Shown here one piece after another: positions 21,397 to 31,905 of a stretch of 64,000 bases of DNA; the first letter of the stretch is position 1; each line of letters begins with the position of its first letter. The position numbers and the translations under genes are program-made. The DNA is from Dimorphilus gyrociliatus (taxonomy: Eukaryota > Annelida > Polychaeta > Dinophilidae). A model generated the notes under the pieces. That model was given only the letters and a program-made list of their open reading frames with translations. It had not been told where the DNA came from and did not search any database. The DNA lies in contig CAJFCJ010000007.1 of NCBI GenBank assembly GCA_904063045.1, forward strand, positions 244,819 to 308,818, given 5' to 3'.

Positions 21397-23686
21397 TTTG
21401 GTTGCGGAGGTAAACAATTCAAGTTCTTAATTATCGTGACCTATCAAAACAATAGTTATAAAATACCCTAAACATGGAAATTTAATGTCCTAAATGGTAA
21501 ATACTAAGCAAATAAGAAAAATATAATAGTATTTATAGATGTATAAGTAAAAAAAAACAGAATATATAACAACACAACACTATTAAGATTAACTATTAGA
21601 TTGATTAATAGATTAATTATTCATTAGAAAAACTAGGGAAAAAGAAGAAAAATATATTAAAAAAAGTTTATTTTAGTTTATTGATATTCTGCAATCAATA
21701 AAACTTGAGTAAAAAATAATATAAATTAATATAAAGTTTTTAAAAATCTCTTTGTTTTAACTAATCAAAAATGTAAAAGAGTATTAGTGATATTTAACAT
21801 TTGGTATTATTAATTAATTATATTTATATACAAAAGGGGTAGTGGGCGGAAATTGCATACTCATACTCTTATTTACATCAAAATAAAAACAATAAAAGAC
21901 ACGACTATTTCAGCTATGAGTAGTTAATATGATATTTCATTTACCATAATTAATCTATATAATAAAGTTACTAGAAGCTTATAGGACTATGATTACTCTA
22001 CTATAGCAATAGATTATCAAATTGACAGAAATTATACTATAATATGTTGGTTCTTGTAGTAAATTACAGAATGATGATATTTTAGGATGAAGAAATAAGA
22101 GAAACTACAAGTATATAAGCATCAAACATAGTTTTTCTCCATCCCTAAAATTGATTTATTGTTTACAATATACACGAATATTACGTCATCATCTTTTATA
22201 TCTAATAACAGAAATAAAAACTGTATACAATATTTCAGTGGGTCTACCAATCTTCCCCTTCAATTTATATCTAACATATACAACATATAGAGTAATATAT
22301 TTATTTATTTAATATATTTAAATACTAATTATCCAGTTATTAATGAAAAGAATATTATATGAGACATATGAAAATATGATCTTTTGATCCTTTGCGGAGG
22401 AGATTTGGTTTTTCTCACAAGCAGATGTGAGGTTAATAAGCTTTGCCATTTATTGAAGATTCCGTCAAAGATTGTATTGTCTTGAGAGAATGAAGATAAT
22501 ATTTTTATAGGAAGAGTATAAGAGGAGAGTTTCATTTTCTTTTTATAAAGAAATACAGTTGTATAAAAATAAATTTAATTTAAACAATAAAAGAGTAAAA
22601 TGGATAAGGAAACATAATTTAAGGACTGCTTTTTAAAAGGATTTGATACGATTTCTTTTAGTTCAATTAGAATATTGTAAAATTTGTATTTACTATTCTT
22701 TTTGTCATTAAAATAGTCCGCTTTAGGGTTTAGCTCAATAAGGAAGAAGAAAATCTTTGGAAGAGTACTTAAAAAGAGGCACAGGTGGCTAATACCTTCC
22801 AGTATTTTCCGTTACAATTTTAGATCCTATGTTACTAAATTTGGAAAGGTAAATTTGTCTTTTATTAAAGGAGTTCTAGAAGCAAAAAAAAGACTCTGGG
22901 AAGGCCCTACATCCCGCATTAAGTATATAAAATTACAGTAATATAACAGTTCATTGCAAACCATTAGTAGATATACTTTCCATCAATAATACTGTATACT
23001 GCAAATACGGCTTCTCTAGAAATTTGAAATATTAGTTGATAAAATGAATCAAACTAATTCGAATCAAAATGTAATTGTAGATTAAAAGAGAAAAGTTTAA
23101 GACTTCTTGTTAGTTATTTTATTATGGATGGCAGCCATCTAGCGGTGTGAAAATTCATAAAAGCTTTCTCCCTGCACGTTTGCTATTAAACCATCTCCTT
23201 TCTTAATTGGGAAATGTGGAAAATATTCTGTAGATACTTAATGAAATCTCAAGCTATCCAAATGAACATTTAAAAAGGTAAGTACGAAAGAGTCACCTAG
23301 TGTCGTGTCTTGCTATTCATTTGAAAACTGACCTCAGGCCAAGATATTTCTGATCGAGTAAGTACACGTATGAATGTCGTTAATAGCTGGGCACAACGTC
23401 GATTACAGGTTTTTACTTCAATATATATAAATACATCTATATCTATTATATAAATATTTCTCTTGTAAATAATGCAAAAACTGACCAAAGGCTGATGTCG
23501 ATAAAATTCCATCGTTGTCTTCCTATTGGTCAGTTGAGAAGCGTCTCGAGAGGAGTGAGACACTCGTTGGTTTTCAGTTTTACGCTTTTTAACGTTTACT
23601 TACTTATTTTCTTTTCAATTTACAAAAAAAGCTATTAGAAAACATCGATCATTACTTGAAGAAACTAGAGATGCTATAGGAAAAGG
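21397..23686. other. Divergent intergenic region, AT-rich
   Basis: About 2.3 kb between the FAM227-type gene and an orphan ORF. Most is AT-rich and unremarkable. GCAGCCATCTAGCGGTG at 23131-23147 is the clearest copy of a recurrent GCCATCTA word. Closer to the ORF, CTGACCAA (23481-23488) and TTGGTCAG (23526-23533) form an inverted repeat containing CCAAT-type boxes, probably part of the ORF's promoter. Confidence 0.4.
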
Positions 23687-24091
23687 ATGAACAACGTCGG
23701 TCTGCCTAGTCCGGTAATACAACTTTTACAGCAATTGACGCCTCATAGTGACGACTTGAAGTGGCGAGTCAGCGGCGGTGGTAGAAAGGTCAAATTGACA
23801 TTGACCTGGGACTGGCGAACACCAAAAAAGGCAACAATTTGGAGAAAATTTCAACGCTTGATTAATGGAGAAGTTCGCTCTAGATCAAACCCGGTAACTC
23901 CTACAAGACCAAGGAATATTCCATTCATTGAAGCGGCAGCGCCTTTACGAGCTCGAAGCGAAGGGGAAATTATTTCAATCGACTCCAATGTCAGTTTTCA
24001 GTCACCCGATGACTCTTACGATCAAATTTTAGACGGTTCAGTTGTTTATCAATGTTTGAATGCTTGTGAGAGAATTCTGAACTGTGAATAA
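23687..24091 (+). CDS. Orphan 134-aa basic protein, single exon
   Basis: I do not recognise this protein. The ATG at 23687 (context AGGATGA) opens a single-exon frame of 134 codons. Composition looks coding, being less AT-rich than its surroundings. Residues about 22-50 (DDLKWRVSGGGRKVKL, then TLTWDWRTPKKATIWRKFQ) are basic with beta-strand character. They are followed by a Pro/Arg linker (NPVTPTRPRNIPF) and a Ser/Asp-rich part. A short Cys-containing end follows (CLNACERILNCE). No signal peptide or TM helix. CCAAT-type boxes lie 150-200 bp upstream. A nuclear or nucleic-acid-binding role would fit the charge but is not shown. Confidence 0.55.
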   Translation: MNNVGLPSPVIQLLQQLTPHSDDLKWRVSGGGRKVKLTLTWDWRTPKKATIWRKFQRLINGEVRSRSNPVTPTRPRNIPFIEAAAPLRARSEGEIISIDSNVSFQSPDDSYDQILDGSVVYQCLNACERILNCE

Positions 24092-24376
24092 GTTTTGTTT
24101 TAATGGAATTTTTCAATTTTTCCCTACTCTTCTATTGAAACAAGATTATAGGCTTTAGCCGGAAAGATTACATTTGTCTACCTCGCATTGACGAGTAATA
24201 ATTAAGTATGACATGGCAGAAAATCTCATTCATCGTTCTATTCGAACCCAAAAGCTATCAACAAATATAGAAAAGAGTGAAAAAATACAAAGTTATATAA
24301 TAGAAAACAGAGATAATCTGGATAATCGACAAAATAGGAAAATGAGAATAGATATTTAACTAGCCAATTTCTAACT
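24092..24376. other. 3' region between convergent orphan ORF and phosphomannomutase
   Basis: 285 bp between two converging stop codons. AT-rich, no feature beyond the expected 3' UTRs. Confidence 0.4.
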
Positions 24377-26116
24377 CTAGAAGAACATTTTGGTTAGTTG
24401 TTCGATTGTATCTGAAGGATTCTTGACAGTATGTCCGATAGTCCTTTCATCTTCGAAAATTTCGTGATCGTTACCACCCTGTAAGTCAAAAGGAATCAGT
24501 TTATATTCGATATTAGAAGGCTGTGAAAATAATTTCGCCCCCTTGTTATAACTACAGAAAGTGTTACACCACCTAACACATTTGGTACAAGAGAAGGATA
24601 CTATTTTGTCCATATCTATTTATCTAACTGAAGATGGATAGTTTGATCTCTTTATCTGGATAGAATATCTATTCGATCCCTCAATTACGACTTACCGGTT
24701 GAGTTTTATCGCCAAAGAAATGAATAGTCTTGAAGCCTTTCTCGATAACTTTCTCCAAACAAAAACGTTTATCCCATCCAATAGGAAATACATCAATGCT
24801 TATTTGACCACCTGAGAAAAGAATAGATATATTTTAAAAATATTGAACTATTCAAGAGAAATTAAAAGAAAAACAATCAATTTCTCATTTTTTATACTCA
24901 AATATATTTGTATATACCGATTGCAAAGTTTAGACCAGCATCTGGGAATCTCTCTTTTAACTTCTGTACCAAGTTTTGGCGAACGTTATGCTCCTTATTT
25001 ACAAAGAAATAAAAAGGGGGCGTTATTTGTCTTTTTCTATATATAAATGCAGTAAATATACATATATACTGTATATATAAATGTACACAATATATTTACA
25101 TACAGTACTATCTACAATATATATAAAATATATAAATGTATTTACATTATATTTAAAGTGATATTTCGTTTCTTAAATGAAAAACTATAAAAAATGCTTG
25201 CTAACTTTATCATAGGCAGCGAATTCGTCTCTTTCCGCTTGACTGCAGCTACGCCCGACAGGGCAGACGTTTATTAAGCCGCTTCGAAATTCGATGAAAT
25301 TTCCACTACGCGTAAGGAATACAATTTATATGTATAAAATGAATATTACTTCCGAATGAGTTCAGTTAATTTTTCCCCTTACCGTTTCGCTGGTAATTTC
25401 AATTTAGATAATTCTTGTAATGTAAAATTTATGAATTCTTGTAGTTTCTCTTCACCACAGAATTTCAATATACTCTGTTCAAAAAGATAGATTTAATAAA
25501 CTTGCTTTTTTTGCTTATTTTTATAAATAACAATCACTTTAGTATTGAAAAATACTGTAGCATTAATATTTATTTACCTGCTTGGTAATCAATTCTTCAT
25601 TATGATAGGCAACTAAACCGTTTTCAAGGAATACGTATTCATACTTTTTAAGAACTATGAAAGAATATATAAACATTATATTTTGTTTTTTTAAAAGTTA
25701 AAGGCTTATCTAGCTTTAAAAGTTTGCCACTTACGTCCTTCAACCAAGTTACTTGATCCTTCTGATGCCAATTGTTCCGCTATTTTACTCAGGTCAGATC
25801 CACTAACTACTCCTACTACAACTTTTTTCGATAATTCTTGAAGAAAGTTATCCATATCTGGCTGTATTCTCTAAAAAAAATACAATTTGAACTCATTAAA
25901 TATCTCTTTTGCATAATAGTCTACGTGGAGGCAGCGTTTTGAAAAGAACTAGGCGAAAATTGGAACTAATTTAAAAAATTGACAGTGTTGAGCCCTTTCC
26001 GACTTTGAAAAGGTGATCAAGTTTTAGATATTTAAGATTAATATTACATTTCGAGAAGGTGTCAAGGTGCCATCCACGTCGAAGAGGCAAATCGTTGTTA
26101 AATCTTTAGATGCCAT
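24377..26116 (-). CDS. PMM2: Phosphomannomutase (PMM1/2 type)
   Basis: HAD-superfamily enzyme converting mannose-6-phosphate to mannose-1-phosphate in the cytosol, feeding GDP-mannose for N-glycosylation and GPI anchors. Eight exons on the minus strand: 26048-26116, 25735-25870, 25578-25654, 25383-25474, 25206-25305, 24918-24993, 24696-24811 and 24377-24478, giving 255 residues, about the human PMM2 length. Visible motifs are [13 protein letters not shown] (nucleophile D13, acid/base D15), [25 protein letters not shown] and [19 protein letters not shown]. They continue with [24 protein letters not shown] and [13 protein letters not shown]1 and PMM2 cannot be separated with confidence in an invertebrate. 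The gene is divergent from the arrestin-domain gene, with about 640 bp between starts. Confidence 0.95.
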
Positions 26117-26753
26117 GTTGGAAGTAACCAGAAAGTAGAAGATGATACGAAAGTTGGAATATTATTTTTTTAAGATAAAACGGCGGGAAAATTTAAACTG
26201 ACAATAAATGCATTTTTTATGTAAAAATTGTTTCTTATTTTTCTAATAGTTAAAATCCTTATTATTCCACTTTAACAACTCTTTTTGAGCAGAAATAAGA
26301 AGTTGTTATTCATATTGCGCAAAAATATCTGGGTATTGTCTTCTTCGTCGAGAAATTCCTGAGGGCAAATCGTGTTGATAAGGAACCACTCTAGTGACAA
26401 ACAACGAAAAATCTCGACGTCACTCGAGACTACAAAAGCGCCTTTTGCAGGCCTAATATTTATAATATATAACAAGGGAACGTACAAAAACAGGCTTAAA
26501 ATCGATCGCATCGCTTCCACCTAATGACAGAGCGTCGAACAAAAAGCCACAAAAATAACGAATTAATAATTAAACGGACGGAGGCATCGAATTAACCGAA
26601 GTTACTGATATATGCCAGGTATTGCGGTGTTTTTCTTCGATCTTTTTCTTTCTATGCTTTTCTCTTACAAGTTTCCTGCCAGCATAAAATGTCATTTGGA
26701 GAGAAGGCGGCGTTTTATATCGAACGCCTCACTAGCCTAACTTGGCAATAGGA
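26117..26753. promoter_or_regulatory. Divergent upstream region of phosphomannomutase and arrestin-domain gene
   Basis: 637 bp between two divergent ATGs. It is less AT-rich than the surrounding DNA and includes CAGGCCTA near 26448, with CTCGACGTCACTCGAG-like sequence around 26413-26428 (an ACGTCA half of a CRE-type site). It also contains the doubtful small ORF on the minus strand. Transcription starts cannot be placed. Confidence 0.35.
26272..26511 (-). CDS. Possible small secreted protein in the shared promoter region
   Basis: Single-exon frame of 79 codons with an ATG at 26511. It begins with a good signal-peptide-like stretch (MRSILSLFLYVPLLYIINIR) followed by PAKGAFVVSSDVEIFRC and three cysteines in a mature part of about 55 residues. 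No known hormone or peptide family is recognised. It lies between the divergent phosphomannomutase and arrestin-domain starts, where promoter DNA is expected, so chance remains likely. Confidence 0.27.
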   Translation of the reverse strand: MRSILSLFLYVPLLYIINIRPAKGAFVVSSDVEIFRCLSLEWFLINTICPQEFLDEEDNTQIFLRNMNNNFLFLLKKSC

Positions 26754-29700
26754 ATGAAGGGGACTGTGGCATCGAATAAACCGGTGCCTAATGTAAATAT
26801 CGATTTGGATCAAGAAGAGGTCTATTATAGGGATGGGGATCGAATTTCTGGAAAGGTCCGAATTGAAGTTATCGAAGATTTAAAATATAATTGTAAGTAT
26901 AATTTAAGAATCGTGCAAAATTGGTCACTGTAACTTAATTTTTTTTCAACAGGTGTAAAATTTGAAGCCTTGGGAATTGCCGTCGTCAAATGGAAGGTAG
27001 ACGAATGGCTAGATACTGCTACATTTCCGGAAGTTGACTGTAAACTTGCCAAGCATCATAGTAAGGAAATTTATCTGGACAAGCAGTTTCTTGTCCTGGA
27101 AAAAGGTTTGTTATCTGATTTTCTATAGAACTCTGTTTTCTCTCCTTTTTTTTGCCTCCTCTATATGTAAATTAGCATCTTATTTAAATAAATTACACAC
27201 GCAACAGAAGGAGGCATTTTGGACAGAGCGCCAGTTTTAAAAGCCGGTAAACATGAATTCGAATTCTCCTTCTGTTTACCTCCGGAGTTACCATCTTCCT
27301 TTGATGGTCAATATGGACGAATAGCTTATTTAATTCGCTGCGTATTCGAACGTCCCCGGAAGTCGCCTCTCGTCTTCCGAAAACCATTTACAGTAAAGTC
27401 AGGATTGGATCTAAATTTTATAGCCGAAGCTGCTTATCCTATAAAGATTTGTAAGAATAAACAAGTTGGTGGTACGGCCTGCTGCAACGGTAACAAGTCG
27501 ATAACAATTGATTGGTCTGTATCTCGTTCCGGTTACATTCCCGGTCAAGAAATTCTTGTCAGAGGGGCTGTTCAAAACGATTGTTACGACCTGATTAATT
27601 ATAGCAAAGCAGTCCTATTTATGATAATAGAATATAAAAAAAAGTATAGATTTAAAAGGGAGGAGAAGGAAATAGCTTGCGTTGAAAAGGGGCCTATAGG
27701 GCCTGGTGGTATCGAAGTCTGGAATGATAACTTACTAGTGCCAGATTTAATTCCACCCTCCGTCTACGAAAGATCATTACTCATCGTTATTCGATACGAA
27801 CTTCATGTAAGTAAATAAAACACGTAGTTTCAATAGAGTCTCTAAAGAAGTAATCCTTTTCTTTTGTTTTTTTCCCTCCTACTTTCTTTCGTACCTTTTT
27901 TTTTATTCATTACTCTTTCTGTTAACTTCTGTATGACTCATTCAGAAAGTTATTTATAAAAAATACCATTTTTCTCTTTAATTAAATCACATTCTTTAGA
28001 AGAAATATTCTTGCAAGGATTCCTTAGACGACCTCAATGTGGACCTAGTCACGCAACATCTTCTTATTTACTCTATTTTATTTTCTTCGCGATCCTTTGA
28101 CAAATTGAATATTTATTCAAATTTTTTCATTTCAATTGAATTGTTAATGAAAACATAATGAACTTGCAGCTTATCGTTGAATTAGAAAGTCGTCTTAAAC
28201 CTATAACCTTCTCAAGGGAAATTTATATCGGAACTGTACCAGTGAATAGAACAGATATGATATCTTGCTTATCCGCAATCTACTCTGTGCCACATTGTTT
28301 AAATAGCGTTAATCAAGTTTCCAGTTCATCTATGGAATCATTAAATAACACTGCTGAAGAAGATGAAAACCGTCTAAATCCAACTGCTCCGCTATTAAGC
28401 GACATCGAAGATAATCATCGCACTATACCTTCTGCTCCGAAATACGAAGATTTAGAGAGGTCTGGAGAAATTGATGATAGCGACAACGTCGAAGAAGATG
28501 AAATAATAACAGGTAATATAAATATTTTCTAATATTTCGTATTGTTAATATTGGAAAAACTACGAATCGTTACTTATATTTTCATAAATTGTTATTGTCA
28601 AATGTACCATTAATGCTGCTTACATTGTGACTAGCAGCGGTTATGGTTGGTAAAGTTTCTGTGATAGAGACGATATATTCTCTGGGACTTGTAAAGGTTT
28701 TGTAGAAAACGCCTTTTAACGCGAAAGCAGCAGCGGCATTAATGATCAGTAGAAGAATAATACCGATTATTACGCCCCGTAACTTTCTCTTTCCACATCT
28801 TTTTAAACTATTTGATTTCGTTTCGTAAGCGTCTTTTTTATTAGCTAACGCATTGAAGATTGAATCTGGTAATATTTTTTTTAGCTCTTCCTCTCTGTAC
28901 TAAGTAAACCATTATTTACCGTCTTTAAGTATTGATCACAAAAAAAAACAGTATTTACTTTATCCGTTGATGTCTCGTAATCGGGATAAGCTAGGTAAGG
29001 GTCATCATCCCCTTTTACTATTCGATCAGATAAAGCAGAGAAGATACTATGATCCTTGTAAACGTAGTCGAATTGACTGTTCTTATCCGCTTTTTTACGT
29101 GTCTTCTCGGGTTCTGCGAGATCGTTATAGGATGACGAATAATACAAACCCGCTTTATCGATTGGCTCTTTTACTCTTCCCAGAATTTTTAGGCGGTCAT
29201 TTAGACCTTTGCTTATTTCTGTCTTAAAATATGCAGTTGGCTGTCTATCATTTTGCATAGACGAATAATTCGCACGTTTCATTGATTGATTTAATTGTTT
29301 TATAGAATCGTTAAACTCCTTTTCTGACCTTGCAATTTGAACCGGCAAATTTTTCATAGTCAATTCTATTATTGATTTTATTTAAATATATTTGAAAATT
29401 TCTCTAATTTGAATGGAAACTCTTTTTATCTTGTTGATTATATATAAATATATACATATATATTGATAAAACAATTCTTTTCCTTGATTCCTAGACTCTC
29501 ATAGCAACCTAGAAGATTCTGAAGACAGAGAAACCAGTGAAGGGGCTCACAGCGAGAAGACTCTTTCTATTGAATCGAGGGGCGTCATCGGGTATGTAGG
29601 CCTGATTTAAGTAAAGAATGCAAAAGAAAATTACATATAGCTTATCCGTTTTCTTCAGAACTTTTTCGATTAGGAATTTTGAGATTGGAGAAAGAGAAAA

Positions 29701-29956
29701 TGTGGATGATGACGAAACTGACGACGATTTTCTCTCAGAACCAGATGATGTTATTGATAATGACAACGATACAGAAGATGAAGAGAAAGAAGCATCCGAT
29801 AATGTCGAATCTGAAGAGGAAGAAGAAGAAGAGAGTAGGATAATAATTTGTGGTCCAACAAACAGCGACGAAGAAATTTTAGAATCAAAGAAATCTCCAA
29901 TTGTTATTAGAAAACGAAGGGGAAAGAGGAAGAAAGCTATCTTAGTGGCCATTTAA
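26754..29956 (+). CDS. Arrestin-domain-containing protein (ARRDC) with P[ST]AP motifs
   Basis: Alpha-arrestin adaptor. Members link membrane cargo to ubiquitin ligases and ESCRT. Exons 26754-26892, 26953-27105, 27208-27806, 28170-28512, 29495-29591 and 29659-29956 join to 542 residues. The N-terminal arrestin fold has VYYRDGDRISGKVRIEV, then ILDRAPVLKAGKHEFEFSFC, LPPELPSSF and YGRIAYLIRCVFERP. The C-terminal fold begins ITIDWSVSRSGYIPGQEILV and continues past VPVNRTDM. After it come PTAP (368-371) and PSAPKY (384-389), then a very acidic stretch (EDEEKEASDNVESEEEEEEE) and a basic end (RKRRGKRKKA). PTAP/PSAP motifs are the TSG101-binding type used by ARRDC1. Canonical PPxY is absent; APKY may be a degenerate one. 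Intron 4 hosts an antisense gene. The acceptor of exon 3 is a NAGNAG. Confidence 0.9.
28582..29357 (-). CDS. Nested single-pass membrane protein, family unknown
   Basis: Two exons on the minus strand, 28959-29357 and 28582-28899, with a 59-nt intron (donor GTAAATACTG, acceptor ACTTAG). They join in frame to 238 residues. The gene lies wholly inside intron 4 of the arrestin-domain gene, in opposite orientation. Residues 1-150 are polar and charged (MKNLPVQIARSEKEFNDSIK at the start). A basic stretch (KRCGKRKLRG) is followed by one hydrophobic helix (VIIGIILLLIINAAAAFAL) near residues 175-193. A short Ser/Thr/Asn end follows, with possible N-glycosylation sites NVS and NGT. Without a signal peptide this predicts a type II orientation, C-terminus out. 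I do not recognise the family. Confidence 0.65.
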
Positions 29957-30822
29957 CGACAAAATACGCTTTCTTTCATTCTTTTAAGTCTCTTCACTAC
30001 TGTTCACTATTATTTGCCTTTTTTTAGAATAACAAATAACTATTACAGAAGTTAGAAAATTGTAAATATATAAATGAAAAAGTAAGGGAAGATAATTCTC
30101 ACGGATAGACGGATAATCGATCTGAAATACAAAAAAGGATAGAATGAAAAAGAAAGAAATAAAAATGAACGGCCTTTTAAAATTAACCCGCCTTTTATTT
30201 TGTCTGTTTGTAAGTACGTCTTTCTTTATTTTACTTTGGGAAGCACCTTGTGATGTGATGGAAACATTGCATAAACTGTACCAAATAACTTAAAACAAAA
30301 TGGATCTTCAGGAGGCACTTATCAAGTTCGGCTATCTATCTGTCTAACAGAAGAGAAGAAGCTAAAGAGATATGCAATAAGAGGAATAAATCCCTACGAA
30401 GACGACCTAAATATATATATATATATGCTGTATATATATATATTTTTCATATTGTGCATTGTAGTGGGTGCTAAGAACAATCCAACTATTCTTTCAGTTT
30501 AATTTTCGTTTAAATGTATTTTGTTTTTTTATTATTCAATATGGAATAGAGCATGCAATAAAGCTAGAAAATGTTGTCTTTTATTCATATAATATATAAA
30601 TATATATACATATATGCATATATTCATATATAAATTTATATATACATATATACATATATATATAAAAATGTGAGTAATATAGTTTATTTACAAACTATGC
30701 ATATCTACATCTATATCTTATTTTTCTATGTTGTAATGCAGAAAAAATACTACTTCGATCAAAAAGTAAACAAACAGTCTAAGTATTTCCTTTTTCTTTA
30801 ATTTTATCATTTAAGGTTTAAT
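29957..30822. other. Intergenic between convergent genes, AT microsatellites
   Basis: About 870 bp between two converging genes. (AT)n tracts occur near 30410-30440 and 30590-30665. No gene seen. Confidence 0.45.
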
Positions 30823-31905
30823 TCAAAACCAACTTTGCTCTCTTATATCACTGGTTTGTAGTTTGTTTACTTGGTTGTCATTGGCAAACATGATTGCAAC
30901 TATGCAATTGGTCATTATTAAGATGATATTGAAAGCTGTGCAGACTTTCGAGAGACGCTCTTGAAAATTTGTTATTCCAAGGCACAAACAAAACCATATA
31001 AGCATCCTGTAAAGAAAAGATGTTAAACGAGTATATTTTTATTAATACTTTCTCCCTTATGGTATAGAAAAAACTTGCCTGAAGGCGAAACATCCAAAAA
31101 TAGCCGATCTTATCCAATGTACATACTGGTCGGGTAGAACAAAGGTTGATATAAGGGAATTGAGGAAAAATATTAAAGAGAAATCCAGGGAATTTCTATC
31201 AAATTTCTTCCGCTTGTTAACGGGTATTCCACAGCTAGAGAAGCAGCCTAAGCAGGTAAGAAAAAATGTCACAAGTTTACCTATTCTAGGCGACTATTGA
31301 GGGGTAATGAGTAATGAAAAAGATTTTAAACTATTTGCCAATCGATTATTTAGGCCTGATTCAGCAAAGAATGAGACCCTATTCTCTATCGATCTTTGGT
31401 ACAGTGATATCCAAGTCGAATATCTATTTGCTTAAGCTTTTTATTCTAATTAAGTAAACCTACTTGCTAACAACGGCACGGGCGTCCATACGTGAGCTTC
31501 CGTGATGTATCTGAACTTGTCCTCTAATTTAGATTCCTCGACATAAAAAATAGAGTCGAATAGATAGATGAAAACAAGAAACAGCGTTGATGGTAAGGCG
31601 TTAAATACCGATTTGCAAAAATAGAAGAATAGATTTTTAATTAGGCCTAAGGCTCTCGAACAACCGTTCAATACCCTTAAGCCAAAATTGATAACGAATT
31701 GAGGCAATTGGGAGACGTCAACCTGCTCAATCTCGTCTTCTGACGTCTCCTCGTCCTTCTCCTTGGTTGCTTTGTTCTCGACCATTTCCTTTAGGCATTT
31801 TCTCTCGGTACGTTTAGCTTTATGTATTGGTCGATTCTGCTTCTCATCTTTTGATATAGTATCATAAGCTTTTTCTCGATTTTCGCTTTCTTCCGATTCG
31901 GACAT
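30823..31905 (-). CDS. Unidentified multipass membrane protein with charged N-terminus
   Basis: Three exons on the minus strand: 31464-31905, 31079-31247 and 30823-31006, giving 264 residues. The first 65 residues are charged (MSESEESENREKAYDTISKD at the start). They are followed by LPQFVINFGLRVLNG and several hydrophobic stretches: about 105-125 (ALPSTLFLVFIYLFDSIFYV), about 175-190 (FSLIFFLNSLISTFVL), about 195-215 (IFGCFAFRMLIWFCLCLGI) and about 228-245 (FNIILIMTNCIVAIMFA). That suggests four TM segments. The second intron has a GC donor (CAG|GCAAGT) and a TTTACAG acceptor; using it keeps one continuous frame through a TM helix. I do not recognise the family and propose no function. Confidence 0.7.

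Noticed and set aside
28881-28958. A 20-nt GTAAAT...TTAG stretch that looked like an ultrashort intron in the nested gene
   Set aside because: An upstream GTAAATACTG donor gives an ordinary 59-nt intron with the same frame, so the ultrashort intron is unnecessary.
29509-29952. 147-codon minus-strand frame rich in Ser
   Set aside because: It is the antisense of the acidic last exons of the arrestin gene; GAA/GAT codons read backwards give Ser runs.
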